From JAXMHQ01 sp046346665 (lineage in GTDB: Bacteria > Verrucomicrobiota > Verrucomicrobiia > Limisphaerales > JAXMHQ01), in assembly GCA_046346665.1 (NCBI GenBank), contig JAXMHQ010000016.1:44684-108683 (forward strand): DNA of 64,000 bases, written 5' to 3'. Shown in pieces: positions 9,317 through 18,527 of this stretch. Each line of letters starts with the position of its first letter. Position 1 is the stretch's first letter. The notes under the pieces are model-generated. The model saw nothing but the letters and a program-made list of their open reading frames with translations, was not told the origin of the DNA and did not search any database. The position numbers and the translations under genes were made by a program.

Positions 9317-12300
9317 ATGACCATGAAGAACGCGAATTTCTCCCGCCTCCTGCTTCTTGCCTGCATTTGCACTGCCGTAACAGGCGCCGCCGTCCGCGCC
9401 GCGGAAACTCCGGCCGAGTGGGAAAATCCGCGGCTGACCGGCATCAACAACCAGCCGCCGCACGCGACGATGGTGATCTGTCCGGATGCGGCCACGGCGT
9501 TGCAGATCGGGCCCGTCCACAATGCGGAGCGTGTGAAGTCGCCGTTTTACCGGTCGCTGAACGGCGATTGGAAATATCATTACTCATCGAATCTGCTGGC
9601 GAGGGTCCCGGAATTCTGGACGACGAACTTCAGCGATGCCGGCTGGGAAACCATTCCGGTTCCCGCCAACGTTGAGATTGAAGGTCACGGCATCCCGATT
9701 TATGTCAACATCCGGTATCCGTGGTGCTGGCACGGGGTCGAGCCGAATCCGCCCTTCATTCCGTTGAACGAGCCGAACAACACGGTGAACAGCTATCGCC
9801 GGACGTTTTCGATTCCGGCGGACTGGTCGGGGCGCCGGGTTTTTTTGACTTTCGACGGGGTGAATTCGTTTTTTGATTTGTGGATCAACGGTCAGAAGGT
9901 GGGCATGGGCAAGGACAGCCGGACGCCGGTGGAATTCGACATCAGCGGTTACCTGCGTCCTGGTGAAAACCTGCTGGCGCTGGAAAACATCCGCTGGTCC
10001 GACGGTTCCTATTTGGAAGACCAGGACATGTGGCGGATGAGTGGAATTTTTCGGGATGTTTATTTGTGGTCGCCCCCGGAGCTGCACGTGCGGGATTTCG
10101 AGGTGAAGACGGACCTGGACGCGGATTACAAGGACGCGACGCTGGGGATTGCGTTCACCGTTGAGAATGCCGGCTCGAAGGCGGCGAAGGTTTCCGTGCA
10201 ATGCGATTTACTCGATGCGGCCGGCCAGGCGATCGCTTCGAACCGGGCGGGAGCGACGGTGGATCGCGACCTCGGCGTGCAGTCCGGCCGGATCTCGATC
10301 CCGATCCCGGATCCGCACAAGTGGAGCGCCGAGACGCCGTATCTGTACAAGCTGCTGCTGACCCTGAAGGACGGATCCGGCAAGGTGCTGGAGGTGATCC
10401 CGGCGAACGTGGGATTTCGGAAGGTGGAAATCAAGGAGGGCAACCTGCTGGTGGACGGGAAGCGCGTGTTGTTCAAGGGCGTGAACCGGCACGAATTCGA
10501 TCCGGACCGCGGCCAGGCGATCACGGTGGCCGGGATGGAAAAGGACATCCTGGTGATGAAACAATTCAACGTGAATGCGATGCGCTGCTGTCATTATCCG
10601 AACCAGCCCGCCTGGTATGACCTCTGTGACCGTTACGGTTTGTATCTGATTGACGAGGCCGATATCGAAAGCCACGGCATGGGCTACGAAGACAAGACAC
10701 TGGCGAAGAATCCCGAGTGGGCCGACGCGCACATGAATCGCACGATCCGCATGGTGGAGCGCGACAAGAACCATGCGTCGATCGTGATCTGGTCGCTCGG
10801 CAACGAAGCGGGGGACGGGCCGAATTTTGTGGCGGTGTCGAAGTGGGTGCACCAGCGGGACGCGAGCCGGCCGGTGCATTACGAGGGCGCGCAGTGGGCG
10901 CCGCACGTGGACATCCTGTCGCAGATGTATCCGCCCCCGGCCCGGCTGGCGGAGTATGCGTCGCAGCCGCGGACGCGGCCTTACATCATGTGCGAGTATG
11001 AGCACGCGATGGGCAACGGCTCGGGGGATTTTGCGTCGTATTGGGACCAGATTTATTCCAAGCCGTATTTGCAGGGTGGATTTATTTGGGACTGGGTGGA
11101 CCAGGGATTGCGCCAGGAGCAGCAAGCGTTGCCGGTGGCCCGGTTTGCGCCGGTGCCGGCGGGTGCGAAGACGTTCTGGGCGTACGGCGGCGATTTCGGG
11201 CCGGCGGGGACGCCGAGCGACGACAATTTCTGCTGCAACGGCCTGGTGACGCCCGACCGGGAGCCGCATCCGGGCGCGTTCCAGGTGAAGCACAGCTATC
11301 AATACATCCATTCCGCGCTGGTCGATGCGGCCGCGCGGAAGGTGGACGTGAAGAACCGGTATGATTTCACGAACCTGAAGGACATCGCGGCGGGGGCCTG
11401 GCAGTTGAAGGCGGACGGCCGCAGAATCCAGGGCGGCGCGCTGCCCGATCTCGATCTTGCGCCGGGCGCTTCGAAGACCCTGGCGTTACCGATTCAGGCG
11501 TTCAAGGCCGAGCCGGGCGTGGAGTATTCCATCGAGCTGAGCTTCGTGCTGAAGCGGGACTTGCCGTGGGCGAAGGCCGGACATGAACTGGCATGGGACG
11601 AGTTCAAGCTGCCCGACGCCGCCCCGGCGGAGAAGTTGTCGGTGGAAAAACTTCCGGCGCTCCGGAAATCCGACGACGGGGCCGCGATCGCGATTTCGGG
11701 GGATGGATTTGAGATCAAGTTCGACAAGTCGGGCGGCGGGATGAAGTCGTGGAAGGCGCGGGGGGTGGAGCTGATTGAGGCCGGGCTGCGCCCGGAATTC
11801 TGGCGGGCGGAGACGGACAACGACCGGGGCCGGCGCGCGGACAAGTCGCAGGGGATTTGGAAGACGGCGAACCAGGAATTGCCGCTGCAGGGGATCGGGG
11901 TGGAATCGATGCAGGGATCGCGGGTGATGGTGGTGAGCGTGACGAACGGGGTTTCCAGGGTGGGCGCTGTGTGGCGCACAGAATACAGGGTTTACGCCAG
12001 CGGCGACGTGGTGGTGACGGCGGAATTTCTGCCGGGGAAGACGGATTTGCCGAAGCTGCCGCGGCTGGGATTGCAGATGGCGCTGCCGGCGGGGTTCGAT
12101 CGTATTGCCTGGTTTGGGCCGGGTCCTCAGGAGACGTATTGCGATCGGAAGGACGCGAAGCTGGGGGTGTATTCGGGCAGTGTGGATGAGCAATTTTACG
12201 CCGCTTACACCGAGCCTGGGGAGACGGGGAACAAGGTCGATGTGCGTTGGCTGGCGTTGATGAACGAGAGCGGGGCGGGGTTGCTGGCGGTGGGCATGCC

Positions 12301-12562
12301 GCTGTTGAGCGCGAACGCGCTGCACTACGGCACGGCGGATTTGAATGCGGCAACGCATCCGTTCCAATTGCCGCGGCGCGATTCGGTGACGCTGGATTTG
12401 GATTACAGGCAGCAGGGTGTGGGTGGGGACGACAGTTGGGGCGCCTGGCCGCACGAGCCGTTTTTGATACCGTGCCGGCCGCAGAGTTACCAGTTCCGGC
12501 TGCGCCCGCTGCTGGCGGGGGAGGATCCTGCGAGGCTGGCGAGGGCCATTCCGGCGCCGTAG
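9317..12562 (+). CDS. Secreted beta-galactosidase, glycoside hydrolase family 2 (LacZ type)
   Basis: Large GH2 enzyme of 1081 residues that should release beta-galactosyl residues. Unlike E. coli LacZ it has a signal peptide (residues 1-28, ending AAVRA), so it acts in the periplasm or outside. The five-domain LacZ layout is visible: sugar-binding jelly roll with LEDQDMWRMSGIFRDVYL, Ig-like domains, TIM barrel, and a C-terminal beta-sandwich with WFGPGPQETYCDRK. Acid/base Glu497 sits in WSLGNEAG and nucleophile Glu560 in IMCEYEHAMGNG. The start could be ATG 9317 or ATG 9323; both keep the signal peptide. It precedes a symporter gene on the same strand, which suggests uptake of the released sugar. 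The repeat at 12572-12652 separates them. Confidence 0.93.
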   Translation: MTMKNANFSRLLLLACICTAVTGAAVRAAETPAEWENPRLTGINNQPPHATMVICPDAATALQIGPVHNAERVKSPFYRSLNGDWKYHYSSNLLARVPEFWTTNFSDAGWETIPVPANVEIEGHGIPIYVNIRYPWCWHGVEPNPPFIPLNEPNNTVNSYRRTFSIPADWSGRRVFLTFDGVNSFFDLWINGQKVGMGKDSRTPVEFDISGYLRPGENLLALENIRWSDGSYLEDQDMWRMSGIFRDVYLWSPPELHVRDFEVKTDLDADYKDATLGIAFTVENAGSKAAKVSVQCDLLDAAGQAIASNRAGATVDRDLGVQSGRISIPIPDPHKWSAETPYLYKLLLTLKDGSGKVLEVIPANVGFRKVEIKEGNLLVDGKRVLFKGVNRHEFDPDRGQAITVAGMEKDILVMKQFNVNAMRCCHYPNQPAWYDLCDRYGLYLIDEADIESHGMGYEDKTLAKNPEWADAHMNRTIRMVERDKNHASIVIWSLGNEAGDGPNFVAVSKWVHQRDASRPVHYEGAQWAPHVDILSQMYPPPARLAEYASQPRTRPYIMCEYEHAMGNGSGDFASYWDQIYSKPYLQGGFIWDWVDQGLRQEQQALPVARFAPVPAGAKTFWAYGGDFGPAGTPSDDNFCCNGLVTPDREPHPGAFQVKHSYQYIHSALVDAAARKVDVKNRYDFTNLKDIAAGAWQLKADGRRIQGGALPDLDLAPGASKTLALPIQAFKAEPGVEYSIELSFVLKRDLPWAKAGHELAWDEFKLPDAAPAEKLSVEKLPALRKSDDGAAIAISGDGFEIKFDKSGGGMKSWKARGVELIEAGLRPEFWRAETDNDRGRRADKSQGIWKTANQELPLQGIGVESMQGSRVMVVSVTNGVSRVGAVWRTEYRVYASGDVVVTAEFLPGKTDLPKLPRLGLQMALPAGFDRIAWFGPGPQETYCDRKDAKLGVYSGSVDEQFYAAYTEPGETGNKVDVRWLALMNESGAGLLAVGMPLLSANALHYGTADLNAATHPFQLPRRDSVTLDLDYRQQGVGGDDSWGAWPHEPFLIPCRPQSYQFRLRPLLAGEDPARLARAIPAP

Positions 12563-12571
12563 TGGCGCCGG

Positions 12572-12652
12572 GTTGCAGGTTGCAGGTTCCTGGCGGCCCT
12601 GGTTCGAATTCCGCGAGGAGCCGCGCCCAACTTGCAACCTGCAACCTGCAAC
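12572..12652. repeat. Hyphenated inverted repeat of GTTGCAG units
   Basis: A 17-base arm (12572-12588) and its exact reverse complement (12636-12652) are separated by 47 bases. Each arm is itself two tandem GTTGCAG-like units. It begins 10 bases after the beta-galactosidase stop. It could fold in RNA and stabilise or end the transcript, but there is no T run. Confidence 0.7.
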
Positions 12653-12728
12653 TTGAAACCATACAAATGGGCGGGTTGACTTTATTAGATAAAATCTTTT
12701 ACCGTGCCCGCATTCGAGTCCCACGATT

Positions 12729-14678
12729 ATGCAAAACATACAACTCGGCTTCCTCGATTACTCCATTCTGATCATTTATGTGGCGTTTGTCATCGGCATC
12801 GGGTTTGCCCTGCGCCGGTACATGAAGAGTTCGTCGGATTTTCTGACGTCGGGTCGGTCGATTCCGACGTGGGTGACGGGATTGGCGTTTATTTCGGCGA
12901 ACCTGGGTGCGCTGGAGCTGGTGGGGATGGCGGCGAGCGGCGCGAAATACGGCATCGCGACATGCCATTTCTACTGGGTGGGGGCCATCCCGGCCATGAT
13001 CTTCCTCGCGGTGTTCATGATGCCGTTTTATTACGGGTCGAAGGCGCGGTCGGTTCCGGAGTATTTGAAAATGCGGTTTGACGAGCGGGTGCGGGCGCTG
13101 AACTCCGTGGCGTTTGCGGTGATGACGGTTTTTGCGTCGGGCATTTCAATGAATGCGCTGGCGAAGCTGTTGAACCAGTTGCTCGGCTGGAATTATCACC
13201 TGGCCCTGTGGATTTGTTCGGCGGTGGTGCTGGTGTATGTGTTGAAAGGCGGGTTGACCTCGGCCATTTACACGGAGGTGCTGCAGTTCTTCATGATCGT
13301 GCTCGGGTTCGCCCCGGTGGTGTATCTCGGGCTGAAGGATGCGGGGTGGTATGGATCCATGAAGCAGTCGCTGCAGACGGTGGCGCAGGATCCGATGGCG
13401 CTGAACCTCGGGACCAAGGCTTACGCGGCGGATGCGTGGACGAGCGCCTGGAAGCCGCTGCTTGGCGGGCCGTCGGCGAACCCGATGGGAGTGGATTGGT
13501 TCGCGATGGTGTTCGGGCTCGGATTTGTGCTGTCGTTTGGATATTGGTGCACGAATTTCCTCGTGGTGCAGCGCGCGATGGCGGCCCGCAACATGGGCGC
13601 TGCGCGCCGGACGCCGCTGGTGGCGGCCGTGCCGAAGATGCTGTTCCCGGCGCTGGTGATCCTGCCGGGGATGATCGCGGTGGCGCTCACGTCCATCCCG
13701 TCCAAGAATTACCGCATCCCGCCTCCCATTCTCAGCGAGGTGGTTTACGCGAAGGGTGTTACCGCGGTGAAAGCCTCCGGGAGCCTGGAGCCGGCCGCGG
13801 CGGTGGCGGCGGTCAGCGAGGCGATGGGCAAGAAGATGGACGCGGCGAAGGTGGAGGCGCTGGTGAAGGGTGCCGGGCAGCTGGACGACGCGCAAATCAA
13901 GCAAGGGCTTTATAACGCCGTGGCGGAGTATGATTACGACGGTGTGATCCTGTCGCTGGTGAAGCGGTATTGTCCGACCGGGCTGCTGGGTCTTGCGCTC
14001 ACGGCGCTGCTGGCGTCGTTCATGTCGGGCATGGCGGGCAATGTGACGGCGTTCAACACGGTTTGGACCTACGATCTTTACCAGGCGTATTTTGCGCCGA
14101 ACAAGAGCGACCAGCATTATTTCTGGATGGGCCAGTTTGCGACAGTGGCGGGCATCCTGGTGAGCATTGCCTGCGCGTATTTCGCGTCGATGTATAACAA
14201 CGCGATGGACATCATCCAGCTCGTGTTTGGTTTTGTGAACGCGCCGCTGTTTGCGACGTTCCTGCTGGGCATGTTCTGGTCGCGTTGCACGGGCACGGGC
14301 GCTTTTGTGGGGCTGTTCGGCGGCATCGGCGGTTCCGCTCTTTTCCATGCATTCACGACAACGGCGGGCAATGTGGATGCCGCGGGGCACGTGATCAACG
14401 GCATGAAGGGCGGTTACCTCGGTGTGCTGACGAAGTTCCCGAGCGAAATGGCCCAGAACTTCTGGCTGGCTTCGTTTGCGTTCGGAATCTGCTTCGTCCT
14501 GACCCTGGTGATTTCGCTTGGCACCCGGCGCACCAAGACCGACGAGGAACTGAAGGGCCTGGTCTACTCGCTCACGCCCAAGATCAAGGAGGAGGAGAAG
14601 CAATGGTTCCTCCGCCCCGCTGTCGTCGGCACGATCCTTCTGATCTGCTGCGTGATTCTGAACATTATTTTCTGGTAA
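12729..14678 (+). CDS. Sodium/solute symporter (SSS family), probably for sugar
   Basis: Inner-membrane symporter of 649 residues with about 13-14 hydrophobic helices. It opens with LDYSILIIYVAFVIGIG and the SSDFLTSGRSIPTWVTG loop, which is characteristic of SGLT-type SSS proteins, followed by SANLGALELVGMAASG and RSVPEYLKMRFD. A non-membrane stretch of about 65 residues rich in Ala, Lys and Asp interrupts the middle (about residues 340-405). Its position after a secreted beta-galactosidase suggests uptake of galactose or another released sugar with sodium, but the substrate is inference. The 71-residue membrane protein gene follows 25 bases later and probably belongs to the same transcript. 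Confidence 0.88.
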   Translation: MQNIQLGFLDYSILIIYVAFVIGIGFALRRYMKSSSDFLTSGRSIPTWVTGLAFISANLGALELVGMAASGAKYGIATCHFYWVGAIPAMIFLAVFMMPFYYGSKARSVPEYLKMRFDERVRALNSVAFAVMTVFASGISMNALAKLLNQLLGWNYHLALWICSAVVLVYVLKGGLTSAIYTEVLQFFMIVLGFAPVVYLGLKDAGWYGSMKQSLQTVAQDPMALNLGTKAYAADAWTSAWKPLLGGPSANPMGVDWFAMVFGLGFVLSFGYWCTNFLVVQRAMAARNMGAARRTPLVAAVPKMLFPALVILPGMIAVALTSIPSKNYRIPPPILSEVVYAKGVTAVKASGSLEPAAAVAAVSEAMGKKMDAAKVEALVKGAGQLDDAQIKQGLYNAVAEYDYDGVILSLVKRYCPTGLLGLALTALLASFMSGMAGNVTAFNTVWTYDLYQAYFAPNKSDQHYFWMGQFATVAGILVSIACAYFASMYNNAMDIIQLVFGFVNAPLFATFLLGMFWSRCTGTGAFVGLFGGIGGSALFHAFTTTAGNVDAAGHVINGMKGGYLGVLTKFPSEMAQNFWLASFAFGICFVLTLVISLGTRRTKTDEELKGLVYSLTPKIKEEEKQWFLRPAVVGTILLICCVILNIIFW

Positions 14679-14703
14679 ACCCAAAACCCAAACCACTTTT
14701 CAT

Positions 14704-14919
14704 ATGGGACTCGATCTTCGCTGGCCAATCGGACTGATGTTCACGATCATCGGCGCGCTGCTCGCCGTTGACGGGCTGATCACTTCCTCCAACACCGAGA
14801 TGTATCAACGCTCCCTCGGCATCAACATCAACCTCGTCTGGGGAATCATCCTGCTGCTGTTCGGCGGGTTCATGCTGGTCATGGCGATCAAGGGCGGGAA
14901 GAAGCCGCCAACGGCTTAG
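14704..14919 (+). CDS. Small two-helix membrane protein next to the symporter
   Basis: Protein of 71 residues with two hydrophobic helices (about residues 8-27 and 43-62), a short polar loop between them and a basic tail. No catalytic motif is visible. The close spacing after the SSS gene suggests an accessory or stabilising subunit of the transporter, as known for small proteins beside other transporters; this is inference. The stop codon TAG (14917-14919) is also the first three bases of the 117-bp mobile repeat, so the end of the gene may have been set by the repeat. Confidence 0.7.
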   Translation: MGLDLRWPIGLMFTIIGALLAVDGLITSSNTEMYQRSLGININLVWGIILLLFGGFMLVMAIKGGKKPPTA

Positions 14920-15033
14920 AGCGGCTCAAGAAATGTCGTACCCGCAAAAGGTAGGGTCGGCGCGCTGCGCCGACCGCGGACGCCGCAGCGCGGCGTCCCT
15001 ACCTGCGGCTACGGTTGATGTTAAACCGCTATA
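14917..15033 (+). repeat. 117-bp MITE-like repeat, copy A
   Basis: This copy differs from the reverse complement of 27716-27832 at only 4 of 117 positions. The ends form imperfect terminal inverted repeats (TAGAGCGGCT and TATAGCGGTT on opposite strands). The centre holds two adjacent perfect hairpins, GGTCGGCGCGCTGCGCCGACC-like and GGACGCC..GGCGTCC-like. There is no coding potential. It starts on the TAG stop of the small membrane protein. Confidence 0.85.
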
Positions 15034-15057
15034 GGGACGGGATGATGGGATCGGAGG

Positions 15058-15120
15058 GTGCAGCCGCAATCGTCAGATTGCAGTTCCCTTGGAGATCCGC
15101 GATCTCACGATCGCGGCTAC
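15058..15120. repeat. Palindromic REP-like unit, copy 1 (paired)
   Basis: The right half (15097-15120) is an exact copy of the 24-base unit that reads GTAGCCGCGATCGTGAGATC plus GCGG on the minus strand, itself an 8-bp stem CCGCGATC/GATCGCGG. The left half (15058-15083) is a degraded copy in opposite orientation. The TAG in its GTAGCC end (15117-15119) is the stop codon of the large GH94-like gene. Confidence 0.85.
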
Positions 15121-18100
15121 AGCTTCACTTCGAGCCGCGCGACGCGGCCGGACCGCTGAAAGATGGAGCGGCTCACCTGTTCATCCAGCTCGAGGCCGGA
15201 TTGGATCTTTCGGCTGCCATCGGCGAGAACGATGGTTATTCCCGGCGCTTTGGATAACTGGTAGACGACGGGGATGCCGCAGATCGTGAAGGAAAGCTGG
15301 TTGCCGGGCCGGAATTCCTCGCGTTGCAGCAGGGCCGGGTTGAATTGAATTCTTCCTCCGCGCACAAATACGCCAAGCTCGCCCCAGCGGCACAGGATGT
15401 CTTCCTTGACCTGCCCGGTGAGGCCCGGCTGGCGCGCGCCGCCCTGGCCCGGCGTGTGGGAATAGGGATCCATGGGAAACGCGCCGTACTCGGCCGGCGA
15501 TTTGCGGTCGCCCAGTCCGTTCCGGATGTCGCGGTAACAGGCCTCGAGTCCTTCGAGCACCTGCCGCGGCGCCGCGGCATCGATGGCGCGCCAGCAGGAT
15601 TCCTGGGCTGCGAGGAGCAGCTTGGAAACCATGTGCCAATAGATGCAACCCAGCCCTTCGTAACCGAAAAACGTCCCGGACCGGCCGGTGAACGACTGGT
15701 GATCGAAGACGCGTTCGAACAGGTCGAGAATCGCGGCGCCTTCCCGGCGGACCAGCGGCGCGTATCCGGCGGCCGACAATTCCACCAGGGCGCGCCGGAC
15801 GTCGCCGGAGTTTTTCAAGGCGCCGCTGAAATGATGCTGTCCGCGGCGGTCGCGCTCGATGAGACGCGAGTCGCCCGCGGCCGCGAGCTTGCGCAGCAGG
15901 GCGGATCGCCGGATGTCCGCGGCCGCGATGATATTCCGTTCGGTGAACCGGGGCAGGTGCCGGTCGGGATAAAGCAGGTAGCTGTGCTGGTCCGCCCGGA
16001 ACAGCGCGCTGCGTTTCAGGCGCCGGAGCAGGTCGAGCGATTCGGCGGGATCCAGCAAACCCGAACTCAGGACCGCCACCTGTCCTTCGAGCATTTCGTA
16101 AAGGCGCCGGATCCGCACCGTGCCGCGATCCATCGCGACGAGGTTGTAGGCGTGGTAAAGACCGTCGGCGCGGCGGTTGTGGCGGATGGAATGATCCGTC
16201 CATTCGAGGGCGAGTCTGAGGAACTCGAGCACTTTTCCGAGGTCGACCGGGCGGCCGCGCGACAGTCCGCGACGATAGAGAGTCTCGCGGTAGCGGCTCG
16301 CGGCCAGGCCGAGTTGGTCGGAGACGACCCGGCGTTTCCGGTCGCCCAGGCTTGTTTTCAGCAACGGGCGATGGCGGCGAAGGATGGCGGCGATCGATTC
16401 GAGGAATTGGCGCACCTCGTTCGACAGGGTCACGCGCGTGGGCGCGAGCGGTTCCAGCAGCCGGAGGCAGAGGGACAGGTGGCGGCGGAGGTAATAGAGC
16501 GTCACCATCGAGGCGCCGTGGCCGACGAGCGCGTTGTTGGCGTCGTTCCATTCGGGCCGCTGCGTGTTCAGCCAGATGCCGGCTTCGGGGATGAGGTTGG
16601 CGTATTTGGCGAGCAGCGGGACGAGGAGTTTCTCGGTCAGGTTGACCTGGTAAACGCCGCCGTTCGAGCCGGGCAGGAGTTTGCCGTCGCCGCCGATCTG
16701 CGCTGCGCGGCGCAGGATGGATTCGTGGAGGGCCGCGTCGAACACCACGGTGTCCTTGGCGTTCTCCAGGATTTCCGCGTGCGGCTTGATCCGGTAAGGC
16801 ACATGGGCGTAGCTGAAAATGTCGCGCGTGAGGAAGCTCCGCAGCGTTCCGGGATCGTGCTGGTCGAGTAATTCGAGCAGCTTGACCAGGTAGATCACCT
16901 GGTGATCGCCCCAATAACCGATGAACGACCAGGGATCGTGCGGGTCGGTGATTTCCCAGTCGAACCCGTCGCGGGTGAGCCGGTAGGGATTGTAGCCGTC
17001 GGCCGTGGAGGCGTTGACGAAGCGGCAGATCATGCCGGGGAGATAGGCGGGGAAAGATCGCGACAACGCCTCCCAATTCTGGAAGACGTCGCGCCAGTTG
17101 CCTTCGTAATCCAGCCGGCGCCGGCCGTCGGGATCGCGCGGCGCGATGGCGAAGCGGTTCCAAGGCCGGCTCGGGTCGCCGTGGCGGCGGCTGAAGGTCA
17201 GAGGCAAATATTCGCGGCAAATCCGTTCCAGCGCGGGATCGCCGCTGGCGGCGGCCAGCTCCAGCAGGCGTGCGTGGGTGGGGTTTGATTCCAGCCGGCG
17301 GAACAGTTTGGCGTGGCGCGCCGCGACGGTGGAATTGGCGCGTTGAACGAACCGGGCGACGTCGTCCGGCCGGACCTGGCGGGGATCGTCGAAGATGCCG
17401 CCGCGCATGACATTGGCCAGCACGTTCTGAAAATGACGCGCGTCCTGCATGGGGCCGGATGTGCGCTGGATTCCGTCCGATTCGGCGACGATGCGGCGCA
17501 GTTCGGTTTCGGTTTGTTCGACGTCCTGATCAACGGCGCGGCGCATCGCGGCGGGATTGGAGAGTCGGTGTTCGAGGTCCGCGAGGGCGGAGGGCCCGAT
17601 GCCGACATCGGCGGCGGTCAGCCAGTCGCGGGTGTTGCCGGGCGCGAGTGGGAAGGTGGATTCGACGAGGTAGGCGCCGCGTTCGGCGCGGATGTCCGTT
17701 TCGGTTGAGAGGGGCTGGTCCTGGCGGAAGCGATCCAATTGACGGGAGCAGATAAGGATATTGCGGCGTGGGAGGCCGAGGTTCCAGGCGACGGTAGTTT
17801 TGAGGGCCTCGGCGGGTTCAGGTCGATCGACCGGGATGGAGCTGAGGCGGAACAGGCCGAGGCCGGTGGCGGCAAGGAGTTCGTTGCGTTTGTAGGCGTC
17901 GATCAGCGTGCTTTTTTCCAGTTGGAACTGGCTGCCGATGCCGCAGGGCATGAGGTTGCGCAGGCCGTCCAGGATCCTGATTTCGATTGGCTGTGGGCCG
18001 TGATTCGAAAGGCGGCAGCGGCGGATGAATCCGAACTGGTCGCTTGAGGTCCAGCCCTGTTGGAAGGTCAGTTCCAGGTCGAGGTTGGTTTCCTCGAAAA

Positions 18101-18518
18101 CGAGCAGGTGTCCGGACAGTGAGCGGAAGAGATTTCGCTGGATGCGCCAGGCGCCGCGGCTGCGTTCGGAGAACGGTTCCCAGAGCGAGCGCTGTTTCGG
18201 GGGGCCGGCGAGCACGATGGTTTTTCCGCCCGTGACCTCCTGGGAGTCGTGGATTTTGTCATCCGTGGCGTAAGGGAAGAGGGCGAGGTCGGGGGTTTGG
18301 CGTCCGGCGGTGAGGGCGCCGGTGCTGGAGAGGAAAAGCCAATGATCCGCGGCGCTGGCGAGGCTGATGAGGAATGGCCGGAGGCTGTCGGCATTGAGGA
18401 TGCGATAACCCTGGATTCCGTCCAGCTCGGCGAATTCGCCCTGGACAGCGCCGGGAGCGGGCAGCGGGGGAACGCCCGGAGCGCGGCGAGCCGGGCGCGC
18501 GGAGGTTTGGCGTCTCAT
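15117..18518 (-). CDS. Very large GH94-like (alpha/alpha)6-type protein, function unresolved
   Basis: Protein of 1133 residues with no signal peptide. The first 300 residues look like a beta-sandwich (YRILNADSLRPF, STGALTAGRQTPD, YATDDKIHDS). A helical region follows with motifs reminiscent of GH94/GH15-like toroids: YEGNWRDVFQNWEAL, DGYNPYRLTRDGFDWE, DPWSFIGYWGDHQVIYL and RPEWNDANNALVGHG, where Asp and Glu residues could be catalytic. I recall similar uncharacterised proteins in PVC and Bacteroidota genomes, but I cannot name a family with certainty. It is the last gene of an operon with a sugar porter and a secreted hydrolase, which supports cytoplasmic breakdown or phosphorolysis of an imported oligosaccharide. 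The stop codon lies inside a REP-like repeat. Confidence 0.7.
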   Translation of the reverse strand: MRRQTSARPARRAPGVPPLPAPGAVQGEFAELDGIQGYRILNADSLRPFLISLASAADHWLFLSSTGALTAGRQTPDLALFPYATDDKIHDSQEVTGGKTIVLAGPPKQRSLWEPFSERSRGAWRIQRNLFRSLSGHLLVFEETNLDLELTFQQGWTSSDQFGFIRRCRLSNHGPQPIEIRILDGLRNLMPCGIGSQFQLEKSTLIDAYKRNELLAATGLGLFRLSSIPVDRPEPAEALKTTVAWNLGLPRRNILICSRQLDRFRQDQPLSTETDIRAERGAYLVESTFPLAPGNTRDWLTAADVGIGPSALADLEHRLSNPAAMRRAVDQDVEQTETELRRIVAESDGIQRTSGPMQDARHFQNVLANVMRGGIFDDPRQVRPDDVARFVQRANSTVAARHAKLFRRLESNPTHARLLELAAASGDPALERICREYLPLTFSRRHGDPSRPWNRFAIAPRDPDGRRRLDYEGNWRDVFQNWEALSRSFPAYLPGMICRFVNASTADGYNPYRLTRDGFDWEITDPHDPWSFIGYWGDHQVIYLVKLLELLDQHDPGTLRSFLTRDIFSYAHVPYRIKPHAEILENAKDTVVFDAALHESILRRAAQIGGDGKLLPGSNGGVYQVNLTEKLLVPLLAKYANLIPEAGIWLNTQRPEWNDANNALVGHGASMVTLYYLRRHLSLCLRLLEPLAPTRVTLSNEVRQFLESIAAILRRHRPLLKTSLGDRKRRVVSDQLGLAASRYRETLYRRGLSRGRPVDLGKVLEFLRLALEWTDHSIRHNRRADGLYHAYNLVAMDRGTVRIRRLYEMLEGQVAVLSSGLLDPAESLDLLRRLKRSALFRADQHSYLLYPDRHLPRFTERNIIAAADIRRSALLRKLAAAGDSRLIERDRRGQHHFSGALKNSGDVRRALVELSAAGYAPLVRREGAAILDLFERVFDHQSFTGRSGTFFGYEGLGCIYWHMVSKLLLAAQESCWRAIDAAAPRQVLEGLEACYRDIRNGLGDRKSPAEYGAFPMDPYSHTPGQGGARQPGLTGQVKEDILCRWGELGVFVRGGRIQFNPALLQREEFRPGNQLSFTICGIPVVYQLSKAPGITIVLADGSRKIQSGLELDEQVSRSIFQRSGRVARLEVKL

Positions 18519-18527
18519 GCAGCCCGA

